A stretch of DNA of 5,176 nt, from positions 1 through 5,176 of the forward strand of contig JBLIOL010000361.1 in NCBI GenBank assembly GCA_047639615.1, written 5' to 3'. A program made the translations under genes and the position numbers. The notes under the pieces were generated by a model, which had not been told where the DNA came from, made no database searches, and was given only the letters and a program-made list of their open reading frames with translations. The number at the start of each line of letters is the position of its first letter. Within the stretch, counting starts at the first letter, position 1. Shown here piece by piece: positions 1 to 5,176 of this stretch. This stretch comes from CAYWNK01 sp047639615 (lineage in GTDB: Bacteria > Planctomycetota > UBA1135 > GCA-002686595).

Positions 1-350
1 TGCTCGTAGCCCCTGTGGACTGTCCGCTGGTGCCTGCCGAGGTGTTCAGCACCTTGCTGCTGAAATGGAAGGAACTCAGCGCCCCCGACTGGGGATTCCT
101 AACCCCGTGGGTGCAGTTTGAAGGCCGACCCAAGCGCTTCGGCCACCCGATTATCGTGGGCAATGAGATGGTCGCCCAACTGCCTGGTTTCGACCCAGCC
201 ACCCCATTGCGCGACCTGCGGGGCGAAGCGACCCCTCAGGCCGGGGTGGGCCTCTCGAATCGAGAGATACTCGACAACCTAGATACCCCCGCAGCCCTCG
301 AAGAACTGCAGGGCAGGGCCCCGAATCGGACTTCAGACGAGCTCCACTAG
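1..350 (+). CDS. MobA/MocA-like nucleotidyltransferase, C-terminal fragment (start outside window)
   Basis: This is the 3' end of a gene. The frame is open from base 3 (Leu-Val-Ala-Pro-Val-Asp) to the TAG at 348-350, so the GTG at 15 is probably an internal valine. Three landmarks fit the MobA-like NTP transferase fold, especially the MocA branch: PVDCPLV near the left edge (the 'vDxPlv' metal-binding aspartate segment), FGHPIIVG with the GHP triplet at 141-149, and a C-terminal DNLDTPAALEEL at 273-308 that resembles the family's 'DIDTPEDL' ending. Such enzymes transfer a nucleotide from CTP, GTP or another NTP to molybdopterin or to a sugar/alcohol phosphate in the cytoplasm. The N-terminal nucleotide-binding loop is not in the window, so the substrate cannot be told. 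Only about 13 residues follow the last motif, so the C-terminus looks complete. The link to the downstream genes is probably only positional. Confidence 0.7.
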   Translation, partial: LVAPVDCPLVPAEVFSTLLLKWKELSAPDWGFLTPWVQFEGRPKRFGHPIIVGNEMVAQLPGFDPATPLRDLRGEATPQAGVGLSNREILDNLDTPAALEELQGRAPNRTSDELH

Positions 351-371
351 CGGCCGAAGTAGGGACAGAAC

Positions 372-388
372 CCACCTCTCTCAGGTGG
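372..388 (+). terminator. Intergenic hairpin between the nucleotidyltransferase and the PATAN gene
   Basis: CCACCT (372-377) and AGGTGG (383-388) form a perfect 6-bp stem around a 5-base CTCTC loop, 22 bases after the upstream stop and 29 bases before the next start. It could end the upstream transcript, but no T-run follows (the next bases are ATCGTATCCCCC), so it is not a canonical intrinsic terminator. A processing hairpin or an operator is equally possible. In the rest of the 66-base spacer I see no convincing -35/-10 pair and no Shine-Dalgarno sequence before 417. Confidence 0.3.
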
Positions 389-416
389 ATCGTATCCCCC
401 GTAATTCTGCGCGTTT

Positions 417-3400
417 ATGAGCTTTCAAGGTGATGTCCGAGGTATCGGACTGGCCGAGCTCCTCCAAGGTCTAGCCCGAGGCCGCAAGGAGGGTGTCCTG
501 GCCCTTACCGGCGACGGTGGCCAGAGCTGCGTCGTTGGCCTGCGCGAGAGCAAGGTCTACCTGCTCGCCAGCCCTAAGGAAGACCCCGAGACCTGGCGCG
601 AACGCTCCCGTAACGCATTCGCCGGTCAGGCCAATGCTGGAGTGGATCACCTGCGCATGGGCGAGGTGGCCCACGCGGAACGCACGGAATCGCTCTACAA
701 GTTGCTCGATGGAGGCGGAGCCTCCTTCCGCTTCGACCCGGGCGAGGTATCCAGCCTCGCGGAAGGCGGAGACATGACCCTGCTCGGCCCGGGCACGGCT
801 GTAGAGTTCATTCTGCTCGAGTACGCGCGCATCGACGACGAGCTGCAGGGCTGCCCCGAGCAGCGCGAACTGCCCCGCAACACCCTCCTGCAGGTGCTCG
901 ATCCGGGCTTGGCGGGCAGCTACATGTCGCCCCAATTCCTCGCGCAGGTGGATGGCAATTCCACCCTACAGGAGATTGCCGACCGCAATTGCCTGCCGAT
1001 CCGCACGGCGCGTCTGCAGATTGCACGCGCACTGCGCTCCGGGGGCCTGCGCCAAACGACGCCCACCGAATTGCTCCAACTGGCCATACACGAGCTGCGC
1101 CAGCAAAACTACTCCCGCGCTGCACAGCGCCTGGAGGCCTGGTGCCGAGATTCGGAGCCCGGTGCCTTGCTACTGGAGCAGGCGGAAGCACTCTCCAACG
1201 AGTGGGCCGCTGGGCGCCTACCCACCGCGCTGAACAAAATGCAGCCTAAGTCCGTGCGCCGCATCCTGCGCCGCATGGATCACGCCCTGGGCAACCTGGC
1301 CACCTCGGTCATCCACTGGACCGAAATTGCGCGCCAAAATCCGCGCGAACCGATCACTCAGATGCACCGCATGGCGGTCGAGTTCCGCGAGGATGAGCGC
1401 GGCGACCGCCCGGTCCTGCGGGACATCCTGGACCTGTGCGGGGAGATGCGCGACAAGGGCAACCCCAGGCGCACGGGCCCGTTGCTCGTCATCGCCGCTC
1501 ACAAACAACCCGAGGGCATCAGCCTGCAACTGGAGCTAGGACTCGGGCTCGTGGATGCTGGCCGCGGCGAAGATGCTGTGGACTGGATCATGGCCGCCAG
1601 TCGGGACCTGCTCTCACGCGGTCAGTCCGACCGCGCCCTGGCGCCCTTGCGCCAGCTGCTTGGCTCTGTGCCCGCCTGCCGCGAAGCGCGGGCTCTGATG
1701 GGCAAGGCGCGCCGAGGTTCGACCTCCGCCAAGAAGCTGCGCAAGGGCGTGGTCATCGGCGTAGTGAGCGCGCTCGCTGTCTCCTCCCTCGCAGTGGTCC
1801 AGATCACCCGCAGCTCCACGCGCACCAGCCAGTTCCGCGAGATCGAGGTGCTCAAAGCAGACCCCGAAGAAGCTCTGGCTCTGCTCAACCGAACTTTCAA
1901 CGGCGACGAGACGGACCGTGTCAAGGAGCTGCGCCGCGATCTGGAGTCGAGCCTGCGCTTGGCCGAGCAACAGCTACACAGTCGCTGGATGACGGAGTTT
2001 CACGCCGCGCACAAACAAGCCACAGTGGGCGATCCCATCGAAGCCATTCAGGCCGTGCGCGCGCTTCCTGCGCAGCCGAGCCTGAGTCTGTTGCGACCTG
2101 ACTGGCCCAAGGTCAACAATCTCTTCCCGCTGATCAGCGCCAGCATGAAGAAACACGTCGCGGGTCTAGAAGGTCCGAAGCTGGATGATCAAGCCGGCAA
2201 GGACCTGGAGAACTCCATCGAGCGCGCCGCACGCACCCTCCGCAACTCCATGCTGGAGAGCGAGCACGCCCTGGCCGAGGTGCAGACCATGCTAGAGGAA
2301 CTCGACGAGGTCATCGAGCTGGTGGCGCAGCGACGCAAGGCCCGAGCCGGCCTGCAGGATGTACAAGACCGTCGCAGCAACATCGAGAACCTGTCGGACT
2401 TGCTACGTCAGGCCGAAGCCGCCGTGGCCCAGGGCGACTACGCCCGCGGCCTGCGCTTCTACGACCAAATCCTCGACTCGGACCTAGAGGGCAATGTGCG
2501 CGAGCTCTTGGCCCCGCAGGTGTCGGTAGTACGCCTCAAGCAGGACGCCATCGACAACGCTCAGCAGTTGGCCAAGGAGGGCTCGCATGTGGAAGCCCTG
2601 ACCCTACTCGCCGAGACCTTCGAAGATCCCGCGCGCTTCATGCTGCCCTGGACCGTGAGCAGCGTGCCCAGCGGCGCGACCGTCCGCAGCGCAGACGGCA
2701 AGGAATACACGACTCCCTTCGAACGCTGGACCACCGCCGGCGAGGTCGTCGAGCTGCACTTCATGCTCGAGGGTTACGAAGAGAGCTCCCAGCAATACGA
2801 CCAGCCGGGCCACCGCAAGGTCTACCTCTCGCGCAAGCCAGGCCGCGACTGGGAGTCCGAGGGCCGCATCGACGCCGTCCCTGTCCCCCTGGGCAATGAC
2901 TACATCGTCGCCGACCGCAGCGGAACCATCGTGCGCCTCGGCGCCGGCGGCCAGCTAAAGTGGACTAGCAAGATCGAGACCATCTCGGGCATCGCGCGGG
3001 CACCGGTATTTCTGCCCGACCTCGAAGACCACCTGCTCTTGGTCACGGAGGAGGGCGCCGCATGGTTGCTCAACGCAATGAACGGCATCCTCGAAGGTCC
3101 CTGGGACCTGGGCAGCCCACCGCAAATGGGCCCTATTCCGGACGGCCGACGGGTCAAGGTTGGTCTAGCCAACGGCACCTTCGCCTTCTGGCAGGACGGG
3201 CTCAAACCCCTCGCTGACTCGGGCGATCGACTGGGTCCGCTGGCTGGCATCGACAAGTCTTACCGCTTCGGCTCTGAGTCCGGCATGCAGGTAGTACGCC
3301 GTCGCGAGAACCAACTCGAGCCCTTCAAGAGTCGCTTCGGCCCTTGGTTGGCCACCATCGACGACCAAGGCGTCGTGATCACCGCCGAAGACGGCGAGCA

Positions 3401-3536
3401 GGATGGGTTCATTGTCCTGCGTCAGGGCGAATGGGAATTCATGGCCTTCGAACCCGCCAGCCCCTCAGCCCCGGGTGGCAGGCTCTGGCTATCGGATGGC
3501 CGCGGCTTGCGCGCCTTCCCCCTACCCCGTCGCTAG
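417..3536 (+). CDS. Single-pass membrane protein: PATAN/DUF4388, TPR-like, PEGA and PQQ-like propeller domains
   Basis: A 1039-residue protein of unknown role, recognisable by architecture. Residues 1-~125 look like a PATAN/DUF4388 domain (MSFQGDVRGIGLAELLQGLA, then EGVLAL), a cytoplasmic module often found in bacterial signalling and scaffold proteins. Residues ~170-213 resemble a winged helix. Residues ~216-435 are helical with TPR-like pairs (for example 402-431). A transmembrane helix lies at ~444-463 and is preceded by KKLRK, which predicts an inside N-terminus and an outside C-terminus. Outside follow a charged, coiled-coil-prone stretch (~590-660), TPR-like helices (~662-740), a PEGA domain (~745-810; VPSGATV, TTPFERW, LEGYEES) and a beta-rich PQQ/WD-like segment (~812-1039; ADRSGTIVRLG, LKWTS, GLANGTFAFW). 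No catalytic motif is seen. The start is well fixed: an in-frame TAA lies at 402-404, ATG 417 is the next start, and the PATAN fold begins at once. There is no Shine-Dalgarno. A lipoprotein gene follows within 31 bases, suggesting co-transcription. A sensor or envelope scaffold role is inference. Confidence 0.88.
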   Translation: MSFQGDVRGIGLAELLQGLARGRKEGVLALTGDGGQSCVVGLRESKVYLLASPKEDPETWRERSRNAFAGQANAGVDHLRMGEVAHAERTESLYKLLDGGGASFRFDPGEVSSLAEGGDMTLLGPGTAVEFILLEYARIDDELQGCPEQRELPRNTLLQVLDPGLAGSYMSPQFLAQVDGNSTLQEIADRNCLPIRTARLQIARALRSGGLRQTTPTELLQLAIHELRQQNYSRAAQRLEAWCRDSEPGALLLEQAEALSNEWAAGRLPTALNKMQPKSVRRILRRMDHALGNLATSVIHWTEIARQNPREPITQMHRMAVEFREDERGDRPVLRDILDLCGEMRDKGNPRRTGPLLVIAAHKQPEGISLQLELGLGLVDAGRGEDAVDWIMAASRDLLSRGQSDRALAPLRQLLGSVPACREARALMGKARRGSTSAKKLRKGVVIGVVSALAVSSLAVVQITRSSTRTSQFREIEVLKADPEEALALLNRTFNGDETDRVKELRRDLESSLRLAEQQLHSRWMTEFHAAHKQATVGDPIEAIQAVRALPAQPSLSLLRPDWPKVNNLFPLISASMKKHVAGLEGPKLDDQAGKDLENSIERAARTLRNSMLESEHALAEVQTMLEELDEVIELVAQRRKARAGLQDVQDRRSNIENLSDLLRQAEAAVAQGDYARGLRFYDQILDSDLEGNVRELLAPQVSVVRLKQDAIDNAQQLAKEGSHVEALTLLAETFEDPARFMLPWTVSSVPSGATVRSADGKEYTTPFERWTTAGEVVELHFMLEGYEESSQQYDQPGHRKVYLSRKPGRDWESEGRIDAVPVPLGNDYIVADRSGTIVRLGAGGQLKWTSKIETISGIARAPVFLPDLEDHLLLVTEEGAAWLLNAMNGILEGPWDLGSPPQMGPIPDGRRVKVGLANGTFAFWQDGLKPLADSGDRLGPLAGIDKSYRFGSESGMQVVRRRENQLEPFKSRFGPWLATIDDQGVVITAEDGEQDGFIVLRQGEWEFMAFEPASPSAPGGRLWLSDGRGLRAFPLPRR

Positions 3537-3556
3537 TCAGGCCGCTCCTGCGCTAT

Positions 3557-3561
3557 GGTGG
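3557..3561 (+). promoter_or_regulatory. Weak Shine-Dalgarno-like GGTGG favouring ATG 3567
   Basis: GGTGG, one mismatch from GGAGG, ends five bases before ATG 3567. No comparable sequence precedes the other in-frame ATG at 3555. It therefore favours the shorter lipoprotein start, but these bases would also encode Val-Ala-Gly if 3555 is used, so the evidence is slight. Confidence 0.3.
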
Positions 3562-3566
3562 CGGGC

Positions 3567-4346
3567 ATGGATTGCCTCCAGCCCGCACGACTCCTACTGC
3601 TCGCCATGCTGGCCGCCTGTGCCAGCACTGAGCAGGTGATCGAGCCCAACGCCCAGCCATTGCCGGGGGTACCGGTAGAGATCCAAGCGGAGCCCCTGCA
3701 CGAGCCCTGGCTTGCCTGGGATCTCAGCGCCCGGTTGGTCTTCGAGAGGCGCGTGCACGATCTGCAAGCGGGGCCCGCGCCCGAATGGAACGCCGAGGCC
3801 CTAACAGCCTTGCGTGCGGCCCTCGACGAACCGGGAGCGCGCGCCACGCGCGCGGCGGTACTTCTAGCCCATGACCTGGGCGATGCAGCCGGCGAGTGCC
3901 TCCTGGCGCGCTTGGAGCAACGCCACGTGGCGCCCTCCCGCGGACTCGACGCGGGCGACATCGTGGCCGCCGCGAGCCTCGGGCGCCGCGCCCTCGACCA
4001 CAAGCAAGTGCAACGCTTACTGGCCCTAGTACTACCCGGCGAGCCGCACCCGGACCTGGAGATACGCGTAGAGTGCGCAGCCAGCGCCCTCGCCTCCGGC
4101 GCCGAAGCCGCCGCGCCCTTCCTGCTGCGCGTGCTGCGCACGGAGACGCCGGCCCAGGCACAGGACCTACGCGACTGGGAGCGAGTAACGACCCTAGCCT
4201 GGGCCAAGGGCCGCGCAGCGGCAGCCCTCGCCGCTCACACGGGCCTCGTGCACGGCTTCCGCGCGGACGGTTCCTGGGCACACCAGATGCAAAGCGCCAA
4301 CCTCTACGCACGGGCCCTAGGCCTGCCCGAGTTTGACGGTCGCTAG
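3567..4346 (+). CDS. HEAT-like repeat lipoprotein of unknown function
   Basis: A 259-residue protein from ATG 3567, or 263 residues from ATG 3555. The N-terminus MDCLQPARLLLLAMLAAC is a lipoprotein signal: one arginine, a hydrophobic core, and the lipobox LAAC with Cys18 (codon 3618-3620) as the predicted lipidated residue. Residue +2 is Ala, not the Asp that signals inner-membrane retention in enterics. The mature part is rich in Ala, Leu and Arg and almost wholly helical. At least two stretches look like HEAT/ARM-type helix pairs: residues ~77-117 (EALTALRAALDEP, then AVLLAHDLGDAAGECLLARL) and ~168-193 (AASALASGAEAAAPFLLRVL). No enzyme motif is visible, so a binding or scaffold role at the envelope is likely. 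It begins 30 bases after the membrane-protein stop (18 if 3555 is used) and lies 15 bases before the next ATG, an operon-like spacing. The long reverse-strand frames here are GC-driven shadows. Lipoprotein call: fairly sure; HEAT-like call: moderate. Confidence 0.82.
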   Translation: MDCLQPARLLLLAMLAACASTEQVIEPNAQPLPGVPVEIQAEPLHEPWLAWDLSARLVFERRVHDLQAGPAPEWNAEALTALRAALDEPGARATRAAVLLAHDLGDAAGECLLARLEQRHVAPSRGLDAGDIVAAASLGRRALDHKQVQRLLALVLPGEPHPDLEIRVECAASALASGAEAAAPFLLRVLRTETPAQAQDLRDWERVTTLAWAKGRAAAALAAHTGLVHGFRADGSWAHQMQSANLYARALGLPEFDGR

Positions 4347-4360
4347 CTCCCTAGCAGGCC
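4320..4360 (+). repeat. Overlapping inverted repeats at the end of the lipoprotein gene
   Basis: Two perfect inverted repeats surround the TAG at 4344-4346. GGCCTGC (4320-4326) pairs with GCAGGCC (4354-4360), 7 bp. Inside it, GCTAG (4342-4346) pairs with CTAGC (4351-4355) around a 4-base CTCC loop. They share bases 4354-4355, so they are alternative folds. No T-run follows, so this is not a standard intrinsic terminator. It may be an mRNA-stabilising or processing hairpin, or chance in GC-rich DNA. Confidence 0.33.
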
Positions 4361-4361
4361 C

Positions 4362-5176
4362 ATGAAGAACAGCCGCCCAGTGATTGGTTTCCATGGATCG
4401 TCTGGCAAGGCGGCAGGTTCCCCCCATAGTCGTGGCTATGTGGGGGTTCTGGCAACGCAGCCAGGCGCTTCGTGGAGCCGAGCGACAAGTCGCTGTTTTT
4501 TAAGCGGGCTGCTAGCGCGTGGCGCGCGCCTGCTCGGGCTCTGGTTCCTCTGCCTGCTGCTCAGCGGCGGGCTGCTTGCCGCACAGGAGAAGCCGGACCC
4601 GGAGCTAGAGGCCATCCGCGCGCAGAGTAGTGACGACCTGCGCGAGCTGATCCTGCGCGAGCGCGAGAACCTCGATCTGCGCGTGCTCGACGTGCTCGGG
4701 GAACGCGCGGACAAGCCAGCCATGAAGGCGCTCTTCGCGGCGGAGAAGGTGTTGATATTCCCCACTTCCACCGCACGCATCTTCGCTGCCCTCGCGCACT
4801 TCAAGGACTCCCTGGAGCTGCGCGAGCGGGTGCTTGAGCACGTGGCCACCCGGCGCCTCAAGTTTCGCGCACCGGCGGCCATCCGCGCCCGCGTTCGCTG
4901 CCTGTTGGCCTTCGGTCAGGATGCACACACCACCCTGCGGGAGGTGCTCGAGGAGAGCGCCGATCCCATCTGCCGCAACCTCGCTCTGGGTGGACTGCTG
5001 GTGCCCCTGGTCGAGCAAGGCGATGCAGCCGCACTCGAGCAACTGCTGGCGCACTTTCGCGCGCCCTACTCCGGCACCCGCGCCCAAGGCATCTCTTGCT
5101 TGGCCAGCTTCAAGGATCCCGAGTCCATCAAGACCCTGCGCAAGCTGCTGCACCAGAAGGTCCCTATCGCTAGCAA
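4362..5176 (+). CDS. Secreted HEAT-repeat protein, 5' start uncertain, 3' end outside window
   Basis: The frame is open from ATG 4362 to the right edge with no stop (271 codons plus two bases). Counting from that ATG, residues ~57-74 form a signal peptide core (LLGLWFLCLLLSGGLLAA) with likely cleavage before Gln75, and no lipobox cysteine. The rest is helical-repeat protein. HEAT-like units are seen at ~90-128, ~138-165, ~174-200, ~207-232 and ~238-263; the last, LASFKDPESIKTLRKLL, is a classic HEAT signature. No catalytic motif is visible in this part, but the C-terminus is missing and could add a domain. The start is doubtful. Codons 4362-4499 have a GC third base in only 25 of 46 cases against 39 of 46 just after, and a structured region underlies them. 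Other in-frame starts are GTG 4380, GTG 4440 and CTG 4509; the last would give a textbook signal peptide, MLARGARLLGLWFLC. The gene follows the lipoprotein gene by 15 bases and is probably in the same operon. Confidence 0.72.
   Translation, partial: MKNSRPVIGFHGSSGKAAGSPHSRGYVGVLATQPGASWSRATSRCFLSGLLARGARLLGLWFLCLLLSGGLLAAQEKPDPELEAIRAQSSDDLRELILRERENLDLRVLDVLGERADKPAMKALFAAEKVLIFPTSTARIFAALAHFKDSLELRERVLEHVATRRLKFRAPAAIRARVRCLLAFGQDAHTTLREVLEESADPICRNLALGGLLVPLVEQGDAAALEQLLAHFRAPYSGTRAQGISCLASFKDPESIKTLRKLLHQKVPIAS
4363..4502 (+). ncRNA. Candidate structured RNA or leader (rod-like fold), family not recognised
   Basis: Read as RNA, this stretch can fold into one long rod. The closing stem is 4363-4373 with 4492-4502 (11 bp, two G-U). 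Next come 4386-4393 with 4473-4479 (7 bp, U4388 bulged), 4399-4406 with 4460-4467 (8 bp, one G-U), and an apical stem 4420-4429 with 4436-4446 (10 bp, T4441 bulged) closed by a six-base loop. Six T's (4496-4501) sit at its 3' end. Third-position GC is low in the overlapping frame, which fits non-coding DNA. I checked it by eye against 6S, SRP RNA, tRNA, tmRNA and common riboswitch motifs and recognise none. It could be a leader or attenuator of the HEAT gene, a small RNA, a palindromic element, or a chance fold over a real N-terminus. Confidence 0.3.
4481..4501 (+). terminator. Intrinsic-terminator-like hairpin plus T6 upstream of the secreted HEAT gene
   Basis: AGCGA (4481-4485) and TCGCT (4490-4494) form a 5-bp stem with a CAAG loop, followed by G and then six T's (4496-4501). 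This is the only T-run of this length next to a hairpin in the window. The stem is short, so termination would be weak. It competes for bases 4492-4494 with the closing stem of the larger rod fold, an arrangement like a terminator/antiterminator pair. If the HEAT protein starts at ATG 4362 or GTG 4440, this element lies inside its coding sequence, which would be unusual. Confidence 0.35.

Noticed and set aside
15..350. Complete small gene starting at GTG 15
   Set aside because: The frame is open to the left edge, and the PVDCPLV motif crosses the supposed start, so it is the tail of a larger enzyme gene.
1436..2101. Forward frame of 221 codons inside the large membrane-protein gene
   Set aside because: Arg/Gln/Pro-rich low-quality translation in another frame of a well-supported gene; no motif or ribosome site.
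3533..4207. Long reverse-strand open frame of 224 codons, with others at 471-935, 3724-4311 and 4605-5153
   Set aside because: Their translations are Arg/Ser/Ala/Pro-rich without domain features. They lie opposite genes with clear signal peptides or domains, as expected for shadows in GC-rich DNA.
4420..4446. Strong GC hairpin as an intrinsic terminator
   Set aside because: The 10-bp stem is followed by TTCTGG, not a T-run; better explained as the apical stem of the longer fold.
4363..4502. 6S RNA or SRP RNA
   Set aside because: The rod shape and length suggested these, but the GGAA-type apical loop and GGAAG-type motif of SRP RNA are absent, and I could not match the conserved central bubble of 6S. 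Kept only as an unrecognised structured candidate.
4363..4502. Mobile element (MITE) with ends TGAAGAACAGC / GCTGTTTTTTA
   Set aside because: The ends pair only with two G-T positions, and the flanking bases (GCCCA, AGCGG) show no target-site duplication. A palindromic element stays possible but unsupported.
1..5176. tRNA, rRNA, CRISPR array, insertion sequence or phage attachment site
   Set aside because: No cloverleaf, no regularly spaced direct repeats, no transposase-like protein and no att-like duplication was seen on either strand.

Overview
The window is GC-rich DNA with four protein-coding genes, all on the + strand and tightly packed. The organism looks like a Planctomycetota-type or similarly complex-envelope bacterium. 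This is inferred from the very large multidomain membrane protein with a PATAN/DUF4388 head, the neighbouring exported HEAT-repeat proteins, GC-rich codon use, and weak or absent Shine-Dalgarno sequences. No rRNA or other phylogenetic marker is present, so the assignment is tentative.

Layout. (1) Positions 1-350 hold the C-terminal end of a MobA/MocA-like nucleotidyltransferase whose start lies outside the window. (2) Positions 351-416 are a short spacer with a perfect 6-bp hairpin. (3) Positions 417-3536 encode a 1039-residue single-pass membrane protein: cytoplasmic PATAN/DUF4388 domain, winged-helix-like segment, helical/TPR-like region, transmembrane helix, extracytoplasmic coiled coil and TPR-like region, PEGA domain, and a PQQ-like propeller segment. 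(4) Positions 3567-4346 (or 3555-4346) encode a HEAT-like lipoprotein. (5) From about 4362 an open frame runs off the right edge without a stop. It encodes a secreted HEAT-repeat protein with a clear signal peptide, but its first ~47 codons do not look coding.

The last three genes are separated by less than 20 bases and probably form one transcription unit. It would make a membrane-spanning scaffold or sensor plus two exported helical-repeat proteins, possibly partners at the outer face of the cytoplasmic membrane. No pathway can be assigned from sequence alone. The nucleotidyltransferase fragment is probably functionally unrelated.

The most unusual stretch is 4347-4505. Third-position GC drops sharply there. 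The DNA can fold into a long rod of about 140 nt, with an alternative small hairpin followed by six T's. It is a candidate leader/attenuator, small RNA or palindromic element, and it leaves the true start of the last gene unsettled, possibly a CTG codon.
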